Assembly (NCBI GenBank): GCA_029851415.1
Contig: CM056743.1
Coordinates: 30,578,405-30,642,404, forward strand
Direction: 5' to 3'
DNA from: Eretmocerus hayati
Lineage: Eukaryota > Arthropoda > Insecta > Hymenoptera > Aphelinidae
DNA length: 64,000 nucleotides
The notes beneath the pieces were generated by a model, which saw nothing but the letters and a program-made list of their open reading frames with translations, was not told where the DNA came from and made no database searches. Shown here one piece after another: positions 1 to 10,559 of the stretch. Position numbers and translations under genes: made by a program. Numbering within the stretch: position 1 is the stretch's first letter; the number at the start of each line of letters is the position of its first letter.

Positions 1-86
1 GGTTTACTGGTTCTCACTAGGATTTTTTTGTGGGGGTTGATTCAACTATGATATACGAGCTTGTTTGAGGGTGACCCTGTACAAAA
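1..86. other. Unannotated flank
   Basis: AT-rich sequence before the first TIR repeat. I see no gene or repeat structure in it. Confidence 0.5.
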
Positions 87-910
87 TAAGGTAAGGTGCC
101 TAATATGCCCCCACTACTTTTGTTTTGCTCACAGTTTTGGCTCAGCTCAATATTTTCCAACGTACCTTAGCTCATTTGAGAGCTTGTTTCAAGACCTTCA
201 AAATGAGCTAAAGTACGTTTGATTTCAATGAATCGGAGCCGAGATATCTCAACTTTTGCAAAAGAAGATTTTTTGCGAGTTTTCGACAGTGTGTTCCTAA
301 TATGCCCCCACGTGAAAAAGAGGCCTATTTCCATGAGATTATACGGGTTTTTCGTGAAATTGGGATATCTCGGCTCCCAGACCCCTGAATGAGATGTACT
401 TTAGCTCATTTTGCAGCTTTTTTTACCCTCTTATAAATTTTCATAGTTAGATTGATGATTGAGTGAACAACGAGTTTGGAAAATAACCATGGGGGCATAT
501 TAGGAACACTGGACTTTTTCTAGTAATGTGAGCGTAGAATCGGTTAGAAGTCGAATTTTGCAATTTTGAAAAGAGCATTTTGAAGTTGGGACAAAGACAA
601 AGAGAATGAGTTAAAGCATGTTGAAATTGATTCCATCAATTTTTTTGGCATAACTTTTAGTGAATAACAAAAAAGAAGTCGGAAGTAGCGAAATCAGTTT
701 TTCTGTTCTAAGAAAGGCGCGGGTCATCTAGGATCGGTCAAAAACGTTTACTGTCTCATATTTTAACGTAACAAACATGAAAAAAATGCACGGCAAGGTC
801 TGCGGGCTCGTACATTCGAGAACTTGAGTGGGGCCATATTAGGGAATGGGGGCGTATTAGGGAATGGGGGCATATTAGGGAATGGGGACATATTAGGCAC
901 ACTTACCTTA
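87..910. mobile_element. TIR repeat, 'ATGCCCCC' family, copy 1
   Basis: The ends are inverted copies: TAAGGTAAG at 87 and CTTACCTTA at 910. They are followed inward by repeated 'CCTAATATGCCCCC' blocks; three are stacked at 836-895. The interior carries short inverted blocks around TTTAGCTCATTTTG that also occur in the copies at 31476 and 37677. No coding capacity is visible, so it is a non-autonomous DNA element (about 824 bp). I see no clear target-site duplication, so the superfamily is open. Confidence 0.7.
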
Positions 911-999
911 CATGGTTTTTCATGGATTGGTCTAAATTGCGTGAAGAATACAAGAATTGATCCGCGTATGTCGTTGTCGTACAATATAGATTTTTCGTT

Positions 1000-1137
1000 C
1001 CACTCTCTCCGTCGGAATCAATGAAAATCGATACCAGTCCACTGATTTCCTGTAAAATTCACTGAAAATCAGTGCATATGCACTGCAAATCAGTGGCTGG
1101 GAGCGATCTTTACTGATTCCGGCGAAGAGAGCAGAGT
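1000..1137. repeat. Small fold-back hairpin
   Basis: Outer arms (about 1000-1030 and 1105-1137) are imperfect inverted copies around CGGAATCA. The middle holds CCACTGATTT/AAATCAGTGG and a perfect 16-bp palindrome CAGTGCATATGCACTG (1069-1084). It resembles a short MITE. The rest of 911-1346 shows nothing else. Confidence 0.55.
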
Positions 1138-1346
1138 TTTCTTTTCTAAGATGTTGGTGTTAGAAAATCCCCCGGAACTATTCAAATCAATGAATATCAA
1201 TGATTCCAGAACTCTACAGCTCCATTGCTCACGTATTCAGAGGAACTGACGATCTCAAAAATACGTCGAGAGAAGAATTCAAAAAGGTCATAGAAAAACT
1301 ACCTCAGATATTGTAAAGTTAAGGGATTAATTTGCAGAATAATTAA

Positions 1347-1481
1347 ATGTCTAGTCGAATAGAACCATTCACAGTCGTGGAGAGAGAGGGGCATCCAAAT
1401 TTAAAGGACGGAAAAGAGTCACTCAAGCATAACAATTGGTTTAAAGATGATGCTCCTCCTGACCCATCCCCAGATCATAAG
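1347..1481 (+). CDS. Candidate first coding exon, unknown protein
   Basis: An ATG at 1347 opens 45 codons that end at a good splice donor (AAG|GTGAGT, exon end 1481). The peptide is hydrophilic and acidic/proline-rich near its end (KDDAPPDPSPDHK), unlike the low-complexity frames around it. There is no signal peptide or membrane segment. I do not recognise the family and found no following exon in the next kilobases, which are filled by mobile elements. It could be the N-terminus of a gene with a long intron, or a chance open frame; the donor and the peptide composition are the only support. Confidence 0.4.
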
Positions 1482-1807
1482 GTGAGTGCTTTTGATTCTC
1501 TGTCCCTTATTTCTCAGTTTGGCTCATTTTAAAATCTAGAAGAAAAAGTAAAATGACTCAACACATCTCATTTGGGCTAACTCGTGGCGACTTATCACAA
1601 TTTTACGACAAAAACATTGTTTCCGCATTCTAAGAAGGTGTAATTAACTTTCCTCCCTTATTTATAAAAGCCCATTCTTCGTGAGAGTACACTCTCACAA
1701 AGAACTACTCTGTATGAGTCATTCCGGAGTAATTCGGACGGAGCCAGCGCTAGGAAAGTCTGGCAATTCACAGAGTTTTTTTAGATCATTTCCAAACCTC
1801 ACTATAG
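1482..1807. other. Non-coding stretch with one short palindrome
   Basis: If 1347-1481 is an exon this is the start of its intron. GTGAGAGTACACTCTCAC (1681-1698) is a perfect 18-bp palindrome. Nothing else is recognisable. Confidence 0.45.
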
Positions 1808-1815
1808 GCCCAGCC

Positions 1816-2983
1816 TAGGGCTTCACTCGAGATCGAGAAATTCTCGAATCTCGTCGAGCGAGATCGAGCGAGATCGAGTCTGGGCATCCGAGAAAACTCG
1901 AGATCGCGAGAATGAAACGAGACGAGTACAGCCAAAATTATTCTCGAGTCGAGATGAGATGTTCGTTCTCCGTCATTCTCGCGAGACTACGGTGGAATGG
2001 AAATGTCAGGACCTAACACGTTAGATTAACTAAATTTTCTGAGCTCTGAAGTAAAGTGGTATTGATAAAGGAGTAATACACTCAGAATAATTCAGGAAGA
2101 TGATCACATGTCTTTGAATTGTTGACCAATTATTGAACCTCCAAGACTCGTGAAATCTTTTCAAAATGAGACATGACTAAGCTGACGTCAATATGATCAA
2201 CTTCCATGCTATCATCTTAATCATTAGATGCTGCAACCTCACTGCCAGTATGGGTGAAATACTTGGTGCGAAAGACATCTTTGAAATTTTTTAGAGAATC
2301 TCTCTTCAACTCGGAACCCCAGCTACTAGCATCAAACGAGTCTGCTTTGTGCCTTGGGTCTAGAATCAAAGATACACAATGAAACTAGTTGAAATTTATG
2401 CAGTGCTCTAGGAGTTTGTCTCTTGCGGCTTAAAGTGCGAGGATGAAACGTTCATCGATAGCATTCCTGTCAACTTTCCTGTCCAATTTCAAAATAGTTT
2501 TCTCGACTTTATCCAGGAGCATGTTGAAAGCAATCACAACGGGTGACAGCGCGACCTCTTTCTCAATTGAAATTAAGTTTTGTCATTTGATCGAACCATT
2601 TAAGATAGTCCAAAATCTGTTTGATCATAGACCATTAGGCATCACTTATATAAAACTGCTCAAAATCAGTTTTCCGCACAACATGTGGAGCGGGTTTTTC
2701 AATTTGTACGATTCTTCGAGCATGTTGTAAAAGAACGATCAAGACTCGACAGTTTCCGTTCTTAACAGCGTCAGATAATTCAAATTCGCCCATTGAATCA
2801 ATGCAATTCTTTTCTCTCAAATTTTCTCCAAGAAATTCTCGAATCTCGTCGAGCGAGATCGAGCGAGATGGAGTTCAATCAACTGATTCTGATCTCGGAT
2901 CGAGATCGAGCTCGTACATGCAGTACTCGAAACAAGACGAAAGCGCCTATATTTCTCGGGATTCTCGCTCGAGTGAAGCCCTA
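1816..2983. mobile_element. hAT-like non-autonomous element (1168 bp)
   Basis: The terminal inverted repeat reads TAGGGCTTCACTCGAG at the left end, mirrored at the right end (…CTCGAGTGAAGCCCTA, ending 2983). The flanks are GCCCAGCC (1808-1815) and GCCCGGCC (2984-2991), an 8-bp target duplication with one mismatch, as expected for hAT elements, whose TIRs often start CAGGG or TAGGG. Inside, a block of about 45 bp rich in GAGCGAGATCGA occurs near both ends in direct orientation (about 1836 and 2830). No transposase frame is visible. Confidence 0.75.
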
Positions 2984-2991
2984 GCCCGGCC

Positions 2992-3300
2992 TTCGTAAAA
3001 GGCTTTTTCCAGGAACTTTTCATCAAGTTTCCGAAGAATAATAGCTCCGAGTAGACTCAACTCTTTTGGCATACTTGAGCGCATTTTCTCTGTTGAACCT
3101 ATGCAGAAAACAATTTACGGAACCACAAATTATGCTCGATAGCGTTTTTTGGGAGCTATTTAGTGGAAGCAGAGCGATTTTAGCGGTTTTCGGATTTTCT
3201 CCGCAATGATCTATCTCCTACTAGAAAAATGATGGTCGATTTTTACAATTGGGGACTAACACCGGTATTATTTTAGATGGCAGGAAAAAGCAATATAGCC
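2992..3300. repeat. Dispersed repeat, copy 1
   Basis: About 3030-3290 resembles 6675-6905 in the same orientation. Shared blocks include TAGCTCCGA-TAGACTC, GGGAGCTATT and CTCCTACTA. Both are non-coding. It is an old interspersed repeat of unknown type; 3301-3484 shows nothing. Confidence 0.5.
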
Positions 3301-3484
3301 GAATCCTAAATCTCATTCATTAGAATAACACGGAGGAAAGATAAGAGTGCTAATCGAATGTTATCTCCCAATATGGCATTTTCAAGCTCTTCTCAAGTAT
3401 TACACTTCGATCATCGATAAAAGCTGACCATCATGTTTCCTATGAATAATTTCACGCTAAACAGACCTACGAAAATAGTACATT

Positions 3485-3542
3485 ACGCGTCTCGTGCGGA
3501 AACATTTTTCCGGAAGGAAAAATGTTTCCGCACGAGACGCGT
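3485..3542. repeat. Perfect 27-bp-arm hairpin
   Basis: The arms at 3485-3511 and 3516-3542 are exact reverse complements with a 4-base GGAA spacer. Both ends carry ACGCGT. The arms show no mismatch, which is unusual beside the decayed repeats nearby. Confidence 0.85.
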
Positions 3543-3599
3543 ATGGACGTATAAAAAATCATGTCTCAGATTTTTTCTATCTTTTTCATTCGATGCTAT

Positions 3600-5492
3600 G
3601 GTATATGAGAGGTTCTACAGAACTTTTGACATTTGGGTTACTGCAGAATGAAATTTTTTTTTTCATGGCACGCGTCTGGAATCAATTTGAGTGGTAACTA
3701 GAACCTCAAAAAGGAGTGGAAAAGTGCGTGCCCACTAATTAGGGGGAATGTTATTTTTGTACCAACCAAAAACGTTCACAGACGTCCAAAGGACTTTTAG
3801 ATACTCTCAGTCGAATGTAAACCCATCGGATCATTCGCGCACTGCTAGATGTGGTTATCGGTCAGATTTTTGAGTAATTCTGACTGAAAAGCAACGATTT
3901 TTCTGCCTCGCCAGCTCGTTATTACACCACGAGGGGTATTCAAGGAAAATGGCTCTGGAAACTAGAATCATTTCAACGCGTCTTTGTATGATTCGGGATC
4001 GTGATAAAATATATATGTGTATATATATATATATGAATACTAAGGTCCCAGAGTGTTTTTCGATCGACAGTATATGGGTGGTGCTGATGGCGAGAGTAGT
4101 GATAATCACGAGATAGAGCTCCATATTTTAAGCAGATATGGCAAATGCTATTTTTTTTTCTTTTTTCTTCTCCAATTGCTCCTCTTGCTCCTCTCGTTTG
4201 AGTCTCGATTTTTCCCTCTTGACTCGAGCATTGTTTTCACTATTCTCCATGAATCAATAATATTGAATATCCTGTCACAATCGACGATCTAGCACCACGC
4301 AAGCTATTTCCCATGTATCTAATTTTAAAATCATCTCAAAATGGTTATAATAGTCGATTTGCACAGAGTTGTCGTCAAATGCCCGAAACCGATATTGATA
4401 GTAGAGCTCAGAATCAGGAAACAACTAGTTGCGCGAATAACTACAAGCCCCCCCCCCCTGCCGTACACAGTCGTCCAAAATTCTTTACAATGTTTACCGG
4501 TGAGCACAAACATACACATCTACAGCGTAATGCTGTGTCTATGTTTGATAAGCCTGTCCGACAAGCCGGAGCTCTGAAATTCCTTCTGCTCAAGATCTGG
4601 CGCCTCGTCCGTAATTCTTCAATTGACCGTAAAATTTTTGAATAAAGTCTATGGTGGCATTTGAAGGTAGAATGGGTTCTCTGGTGTGATGAATCTGTTT
4701 CCAAGATGATATGAGCGATTGCAACCTCATAGAAGTGCTGAGACGGGCTCGATCACATCGACCCCTTCGATACAATTCTTGTAATGCTTCTCACTCAAAT
4801 AACATTCCATATCAGGACACGAGAACTATAGGATATTATTCAAAAATAGGTGGAGAAAAATGGGCAAAACATTCCAGGAGCGTGCCCCCCTTCTCCCCGT
4901 CGTGCCGTGGAAATTTGACCATTTTGGGTCGAGTGGGCGCATGAACTGACCCATCTTCTTGATGCTATCATTTAAACGCAATTGGTCGCACGCACCCAAA
5001 CCAAACGGGATATTATTGGTGTTGTTTCAAGCTATTGAAATCCGTTTCGATCATGTAACTATCGCAAATGTTATTTTTTTTATAAGCTCAGTACGGGAGA
5101 TCTCAACTTTTCGTGAAAACACGGTTACGCGACTTCGACGTTTGTTTATGAACGCCACGTTGAAGGCACGCGTCTGAAACCAATCTTTTCTCAATATACA
5201 GGGTGCCTAAAATGTCAATAAATTTTGGCAGAATTTTTCGAGCAATGTTATTTTTGCAGCAGGCTGAAGAAATCAAAGAACGGCGCGAGTACGCTAAGAG
5301 ATACCCAAAAAATGAGGGTTGCGGGCCATGCTGTGGATAAACAGATTCTTTTGACAGAACAGCGAATAGAGTACACGTTCCGAGGCCCTCGAACCTATTT
5401 AAATCAACTCCGACACTTTGATAATCTTTTGAAGGTTCAGAGATAGCGTGCAGTACGCCTAATGTCAAAAGTTCTGTAGAACCTCTCATATA
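3600..5492. repeat. Inverted repeat pair bounding about 1.9 kb
   Basis: A block of about 32 bp (ATATGAGAGGTTCTACAGAA and on) at 3601-3634 returns inverted at 5461-5492. A GGCACGCGTCTG block recurs at about 3668 and 5166. The interval also holds an AT-dinucleotide run (about 4008-4034), a poly-C tract (about 4449-4458) and short unconvincing open frames. It is probably a decayed TIR element. I see no gene. Confidence 0.45.
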
Positions 5493-5738
5493 AATATGGA
5501 CTTCTCACGACCTATGGAGTTCCATGACAATTGCTCCGGTACCTAGGACGCATTTTACTTCATCTTTTCGAACTACTTCCCGAGAAAATAATGTGGTTTT
5601 TTTAATAATAAAATGAATATATTTGGGGATCCGATTAGAGATTGTCACGAGGGAATTCATGGAAAATCGATAGGGGGCCGTGCACATATTACGTAACCGG
5701 CTAGGGGAGAGGCGGGGGGTCAAGGGATATACCACAGA

Positions 5739-5864
5739 TTTATTCGATTATGCTGGTCGGAGCGCTCCGACTCTCGGACCTCTCTTTCTAATGCAATGAG
5801 TAAGAGAGAGAGGTCCGAGAGTTCGGAGCGCTCCGACCGGTCCGAACCAGCATAATCGAATAAA
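5739..5864. repeat. Hairpin of about 55-bp arms
   Basis: The sequence from TTTATTCGATTATGCTGGTC to its inverted copy forms a long hairpin with a 12-base loop around 5795-5806. It includes the internal palindrome GGAGCGCTCC twice. Imperfections are few. It is probably a short MITE. Confidence 0.75.
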
Positions 5865-6674
5865 CCTCACGATTGGTCACGACGGGGGACGGGGGGTTCA
5901 CTGCGATACTACGGCACCGTTCGCTAGCCATTTCAGTTTACGGGTTCACCAAAAAACGCAACCCTTATTATTCGCTCCGAGTCGCGCGCTTTTGAGATTC
6001 ATATCAGAGAGCTTGCGCGACCCGTGGTCACCGCATTCACTCCTTTCAACTACGCTGGCGTACTGTGCTGCAAGCGTCTCGCCAAGCGCGGATCTTCGTA
6101 AAGGTCAAACTCGAGAACAATCGCCCAAATGTGGCAACAGTAAGCGAGAAAGTTGTAGAACTTGTAAAAACAAAGAGTTTGAGTAGTCGTGAATCAAGGT
6201 CCGAGCTTTGAGCTAGTTGGGGCGATTTCGAGATTTAGCGGATGCTTTTGCAGGGTCGTCGCAGCCGCAACCCAAGCCGCGGGCTCGCATCTATTATTTT
6301 CGAGCTCCGTGAATCTCTCAATAATGCTCTGATTGACATCCACAATAGTTCGAAATCTTCGTAATTAAATTTCCAACAACTTGTCGGTTACTGCTAGCAG
6401 GTTCGGGCTCCAGTTATCTCCGAATCTCACGAAAACCCCGTCTACGCCTATGCTGTGCATGCCATAGCTACTAGCGTACGTACATGAGTGATTTCGGCCA
6501 GAGGCATCACCAGGGGGGGGGGGTCTGGAAAAAATCCCAAAAAATTTTTTTCCATTAGTACTATGTTTAAATAGTACAAAAATTTTTTTTTTCAGATTTT
6601 TCTTAACCCCCCAATTGGCCCTAGGGCCCATAAAAGATCCATTTTGGGCCCCTTTCTAGCATATTTTGGAAAAA
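5865..6674. other. Non-coding stretch with homopolymer tracts
   Basis: A G-run and A/T-runs occur at about 6510-6600. The open frame at 5992-6186 has no recognisable similarity. I see no supported gene. Confidence 0.45.
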
Positions 6675-6905
6675 TCTTAGCTCCGACTAGACTCGATATT
6701 TTTGAACGTACTTCGGCGCGTTTCCTTTGTGAGAACAAGTTTTTTTGAGGAAAAAATTGTCCGTTACCGATTATTGAGACTAGCGATTTGTAGGGGCTAT
6801 TTGCTGTGAGCAGATTTTAGCGATTTTTGAGGCTTCTTCCAAGTGGTCTAACTCCTACTATACATGTGATAATCGACTATTTATAGGAGCTATAGCCGAT
6901 ACAAG
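6675..6905. repeat. Dispersed repeat, copy 2
   Basis: A diverged same-strand copy of the block at about 3030-3290, sharing TAGCTCCGA-TAGACTCGA, GGGGCTATTT and CTCCTACTAT. Confidence 0.5.
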
Positions 6906-7108
6906 TGAAGCAGTTTTGTGAAAATGTCAAATGCAAATATGTTCTCGAACACAAGAACTACCAATATCAACAAGAATCTCGGTGGAGAAATCATCTCCTA
7001 ATTTTTTGCGTACGTTCAAAAATACAGTTTTTTGACTCTTTGCTTAAAATGCCGACATAGACATGGTTCGCATATGCTTCCATCTGAGTTATTGTGTACC
7101 AATCTGGG

Positions 7109-7702
7109 TGGAATCACTCCCCAAAGTACCCTCAAATATGTGTAGAAACTTTCGGGAAGCGAGCCTCAAGCCAGGAGCGAGCTGGATGCTCAAACCATCA
7201 GGTCCGAAATGGGCATTATTTCGTCTATTTTGGGGCGCGAGCGAGGGCTCGACCCCCCGTGTTTCTGCTCACAAACGAGACGAATGGCTAGAATGGGGAT
7301 TCCAAAATGTTATTCGGATTCAAAATGACCATCTAAAAACGATTCCGGGGTCAATTAAGCCCTATATCATCGTCATCTTGCAGTAGAGGCACAAACCCTG
7401 TTATTGCGGAGTTTAACGCCACCGTTTGAGTATTGGATGATATCCTAGGCACAAATTGACGACGAAATCGTGATTAAATGGTCATTTTGAATCGGAAAAA
7501 TATGTTTGTATCTCTACTCTAGCCACTCGTCTCGTTTGTGGGCAAGAACACGGGGAATCGAGCCCTCGCTCGCCTGCCCCAAGCTAAACGAAATAATGCC
7601 CATTTCGGACCTGATGGTTTGAGTCCCCAGCTCGCTTCTGGCTTGAGACTCGCCTCCGGAAGTTTTACACATATTTGGGGGTACTTTGGGGAGTAATTCC
7701 AC
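7109..7702. repeat. Fold-back element, about 225-bp arms
   Basis: Arms 7109-7335 and 7478-7702 are inverted copies (for example CCGAAATGGGCATTATTTCG and its complement) with scattered substitutions. The centre is about 140 bp. Open frames on both strands in the arms are the same sequence read twice and are not taken as genes. Confidence 0.75.
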
Positions 7703-7883
7703 ACTACTACGTAGTACAGGTTCGATCGAATGTCACGGTGTACCACAAGGGGGGAGGAGGGGTCAAAAATGTCCAAAATCAGGTTACGTAGTACGTGCAC
7801 GGTTCCTTAAGACTCATGAAAAAGATTATTCTAACTTCAAGGCTCTTGCAGCTAGGGCTGAATGGGTCATTTCTATGAATTAG

Positions 7884-8125
7884 CAAGTTCACTGCGAAGG
7901 CAGTTTTTTGTAACTTTCGAGTAGTCATTATCACGACCCTCATTCTCGGAATAATGCAAGTGCACTGGGAAAAATTCTGTTCTGACTCGTCATTTATACC
8001 CTTGATGAACTAAAACTCAAAAGGAAATGGCTATTGGGGATATTTTTTGAGAAAATATAAGTCGGCAAAGATTGGAAACTGAAAAATTGTGGGCCCCACC
8101 GGTGGGGCCCATCGCAGTGAACGTG
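7884..8125. mobile_element. piggyBac-like MITE
   Basis: The ends are CAAGTTCACTGCGAAGG (7884) and the inverted CCATCGCAGTGAACGTG (ending 8125). They are flanked by TTAG and TTAA (8126-8129), which suggests a TTAA target site with one mutated base. It includes the perfect 20-bp palindrome GGGCCCCACCGGTGGGGCCC (8091-8110). Related ends occur at 36626 and 61019. Confidence 0.5.
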
Positions 8126-8129
8126 TTAA

Positions 8130-8785
8130 GTAGAACTAATCTCCACATCTACTCGTCAAACACAAGTTTTGCGATACTGTTAAATTGGGTAACTTGTGTA
8201 CAGGTGCAACTTTGGTACACCCTGAAGAAAAACCTTCAAAGCTGCATTCGGTAAGATAAATGATTCTATCGATCTGAAACCTATCCTCCCTCCTTGGCAC
8301 ACACATAAACAACGTGTTGAGCCTCCGTAGATCCCGCGTGAATGATTGTAGTCATGTATTGAAGCTTTTTTCGAAGAGGCTGATTTAATCAGCAGTGATA
8401 CGCGAGTGGTCTAGTTAGTGTACCTGGCAAGAACTGTTCCAGAACGAACTACGGGTGAATAATGCTACATTTTGACGACATAAACATAACACCAATTTGA
8501 AGAAACCATCGTTAGATTGGGGTATTTACAGAACTTGGAATTTTCACGTATGAAAAACAGACAAAAAACGGCGAAAAAGTGTATCATAGTTACCCCACTC
8601 AAGGTAAGAATCATTAGGGTGGGGTAACTTCAGTATATCACAGTATGACAGCTTCTTTTCAACTCATCTTGAGTCGAGTGATGGTCTATGAGGTTTTAAA
8701 ATGTTTCAAATAGCTTAGAATGAGACTTCTGAACGATTAAAACTGATTCACTCGCATGGTGGTGGGTAAAACTGATATATTTTGT
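8130..8785. other. Non-coding stretch
   Basis: AT-rich with stop codons in all frames. A TGGTACACCC segment (about 8213) resembles a hairpin at 33690-33735. I see no gene. Confidence 0.45.
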
Positions 8786-10060
8786 AAGGGCCTCGACAGA
8801 AAGTGCGCATTTGCTCTTTTCCCTGCATGGAACTAGCGCCATTGTCCGCCCGTGTCGCGCAATGGAAGTACGGCGCCTATGCTTATACACGAGAGGGGGA
8901 AAAGCCCCGATCAGAAAAATCTTAGGAGTACCCTGACCAAACATCAGTTCCTGATCAGTATTTGGTAGGGGGACCCCTAAGATCATCGTAAGTTTATGCT
9001 TGGGTTTGTGGACATGATTTGATCAGTTTATGATCAGGGTACCCCTGCGTCAGGCAAACCGGAGCCAACCCGTAGCAAATACTGAAGTTCTGTTTTGAAA
9101 GATTTTTGATGTTCTGCTTCTGCACAATAAGTTCTGCAGCACAACGTAATTTGCGGGATTGTGTGATCGCGAGTGATTGAAATATATTCTTTCGATAAAT
9201 AAAAGAAAGGATAGCATGAGAGGCAGACGAATGATGATGTTAGCCCGAGGGCGAAAAAAATAACGCGATGAATTGCTGCATTTGGTTAGACTCGCGAGGT
9301 TAGACTGATGTGATTACGGTGTTCCGTCATCGTTTACAGGGATATATCGTATGAGTAAAAGGATAGATGGGTCTTCATTGGTAGAAGAACTACTTACTTT
9401 TCATTTTTTAACTCTTTTGCGTCTTGTTGAGCCAGTGTTGTAAGTTCGAGTATTTGACTCTGTCCGCCATCAAGCGAACGACAGCGCTGATGATATTCTT
9501 CACGCTCTGCAGCGATGTAAACAAAAAACGTGTAATAGCTCACGAGCAATATTTTTGATAACTCAATGCAAACAATCGGTGTATGACGGAACCCCTCAAA
9601 TGCACATGACTTTTAATTCACCATATTGATTCGTCGAACCGTGCTGAATCGTGCATTCGTAACAGCTGTCGCCGTCGGTAGCCTCTAACCTCTGTCTCGC
9701 TTATGCTGATCACACATATATTTAAACATTTTTGTTGCGTTCTGAATAAATAGAGAAGAACACAACACACTTCGCATCGCGCTGATCGTATCTGATACGA
9801 ATTATAATAAATTAGTTGGGCTTTAAAACGGAATGTCAGCGTGTAAACATTTCAATTCCAAATCATGGTATCTTCCGGGTTTGGTACCGTGACCCATAAG
9901 TAGGGGTACCCTGATCATGAACTGATCAAATCATGTCTACAAATGCCCGAAACCCTGATCAGTGCAGAAGCGGCTGATCCGGATTCCATGATCAGGAACT
10001 GATCTAACCCCTACTTGGATTTCTGATCGGGAGAAAATGCGCACTCTCTGTCGAGGCCCT
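8786..10060. mobile_element. TIR element with TGATCA-rich ends
   Basis: The left end AGGGCCTCGACAG (8786) and right end CTGTCGAGGCCCT (10060) are inverted, followed inward on both sides by GTGCGCAT. The subterminal zones (8905-9060 and 9895-10025) carry many TGATCA motifs, a pattern like transposase-binding clusters of non-autonomous DNA transposons. I see no target duplication and no transposase frame. Confidence 0.6.
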
Positions 10061-10457
10061 GAGGGCGCGGCCACATGAGCAAAATATTAAGCGAGAACGC
10101 CCCGCGCTGTGCAGGGTCGCCAATTCGCCGCCATATGCAGGATTTTTGAAGTGTGGCGCGTCATACTTGAGCGGTATATTTCAGCGTATTACCAGATTAT
10201 CATGAAATTGAGGGACGTATTACATATTTTTCTCTCATCTTGGAAGGGTGAAAATGAATGGCCTTGGTGGGAATTCGAAAAAATGAACATCATTTAACGG
10301 AGGGCAACAAATTTGCAGAAAAAATCCCAATATGCTTTGTATTCATCAACAGGTGATTTTTCCAATGTTTTGAAGGAGGATTGTCCTCATTATAGTTTTC
10401 CATCCATCGCCTTGGTATTTCCCATGAGTATTTTCAAAGTTTCACAAAAGCCAACTA

Positions 10458-10536
10458 CAACTGCTCCACTCCTGTTACTATGGTTGGGTGGTGGATATCT
10501 ATAGGACCCAACAAAGTAACAGGAGTGAAGTAGTTG
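10458..10536. mobile_element. 79-bp hairpin MITE in left palindrome arm only
   Basis: Ends CAACTGCTCCACTCCTGTTA and its inverted copy (…AACAGGAGTGAAGTAGTTG) are bordered by TA on each side (10456-10457, 10537-10538). The mirrored place in the right arm (about 26303) reads straight across with a single TA. The insertion therefore happened after the arms formed. Confidence 0.8.
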
Positions 10537-10559
10537 TACCCTACTGAAAAAAATGAGTC

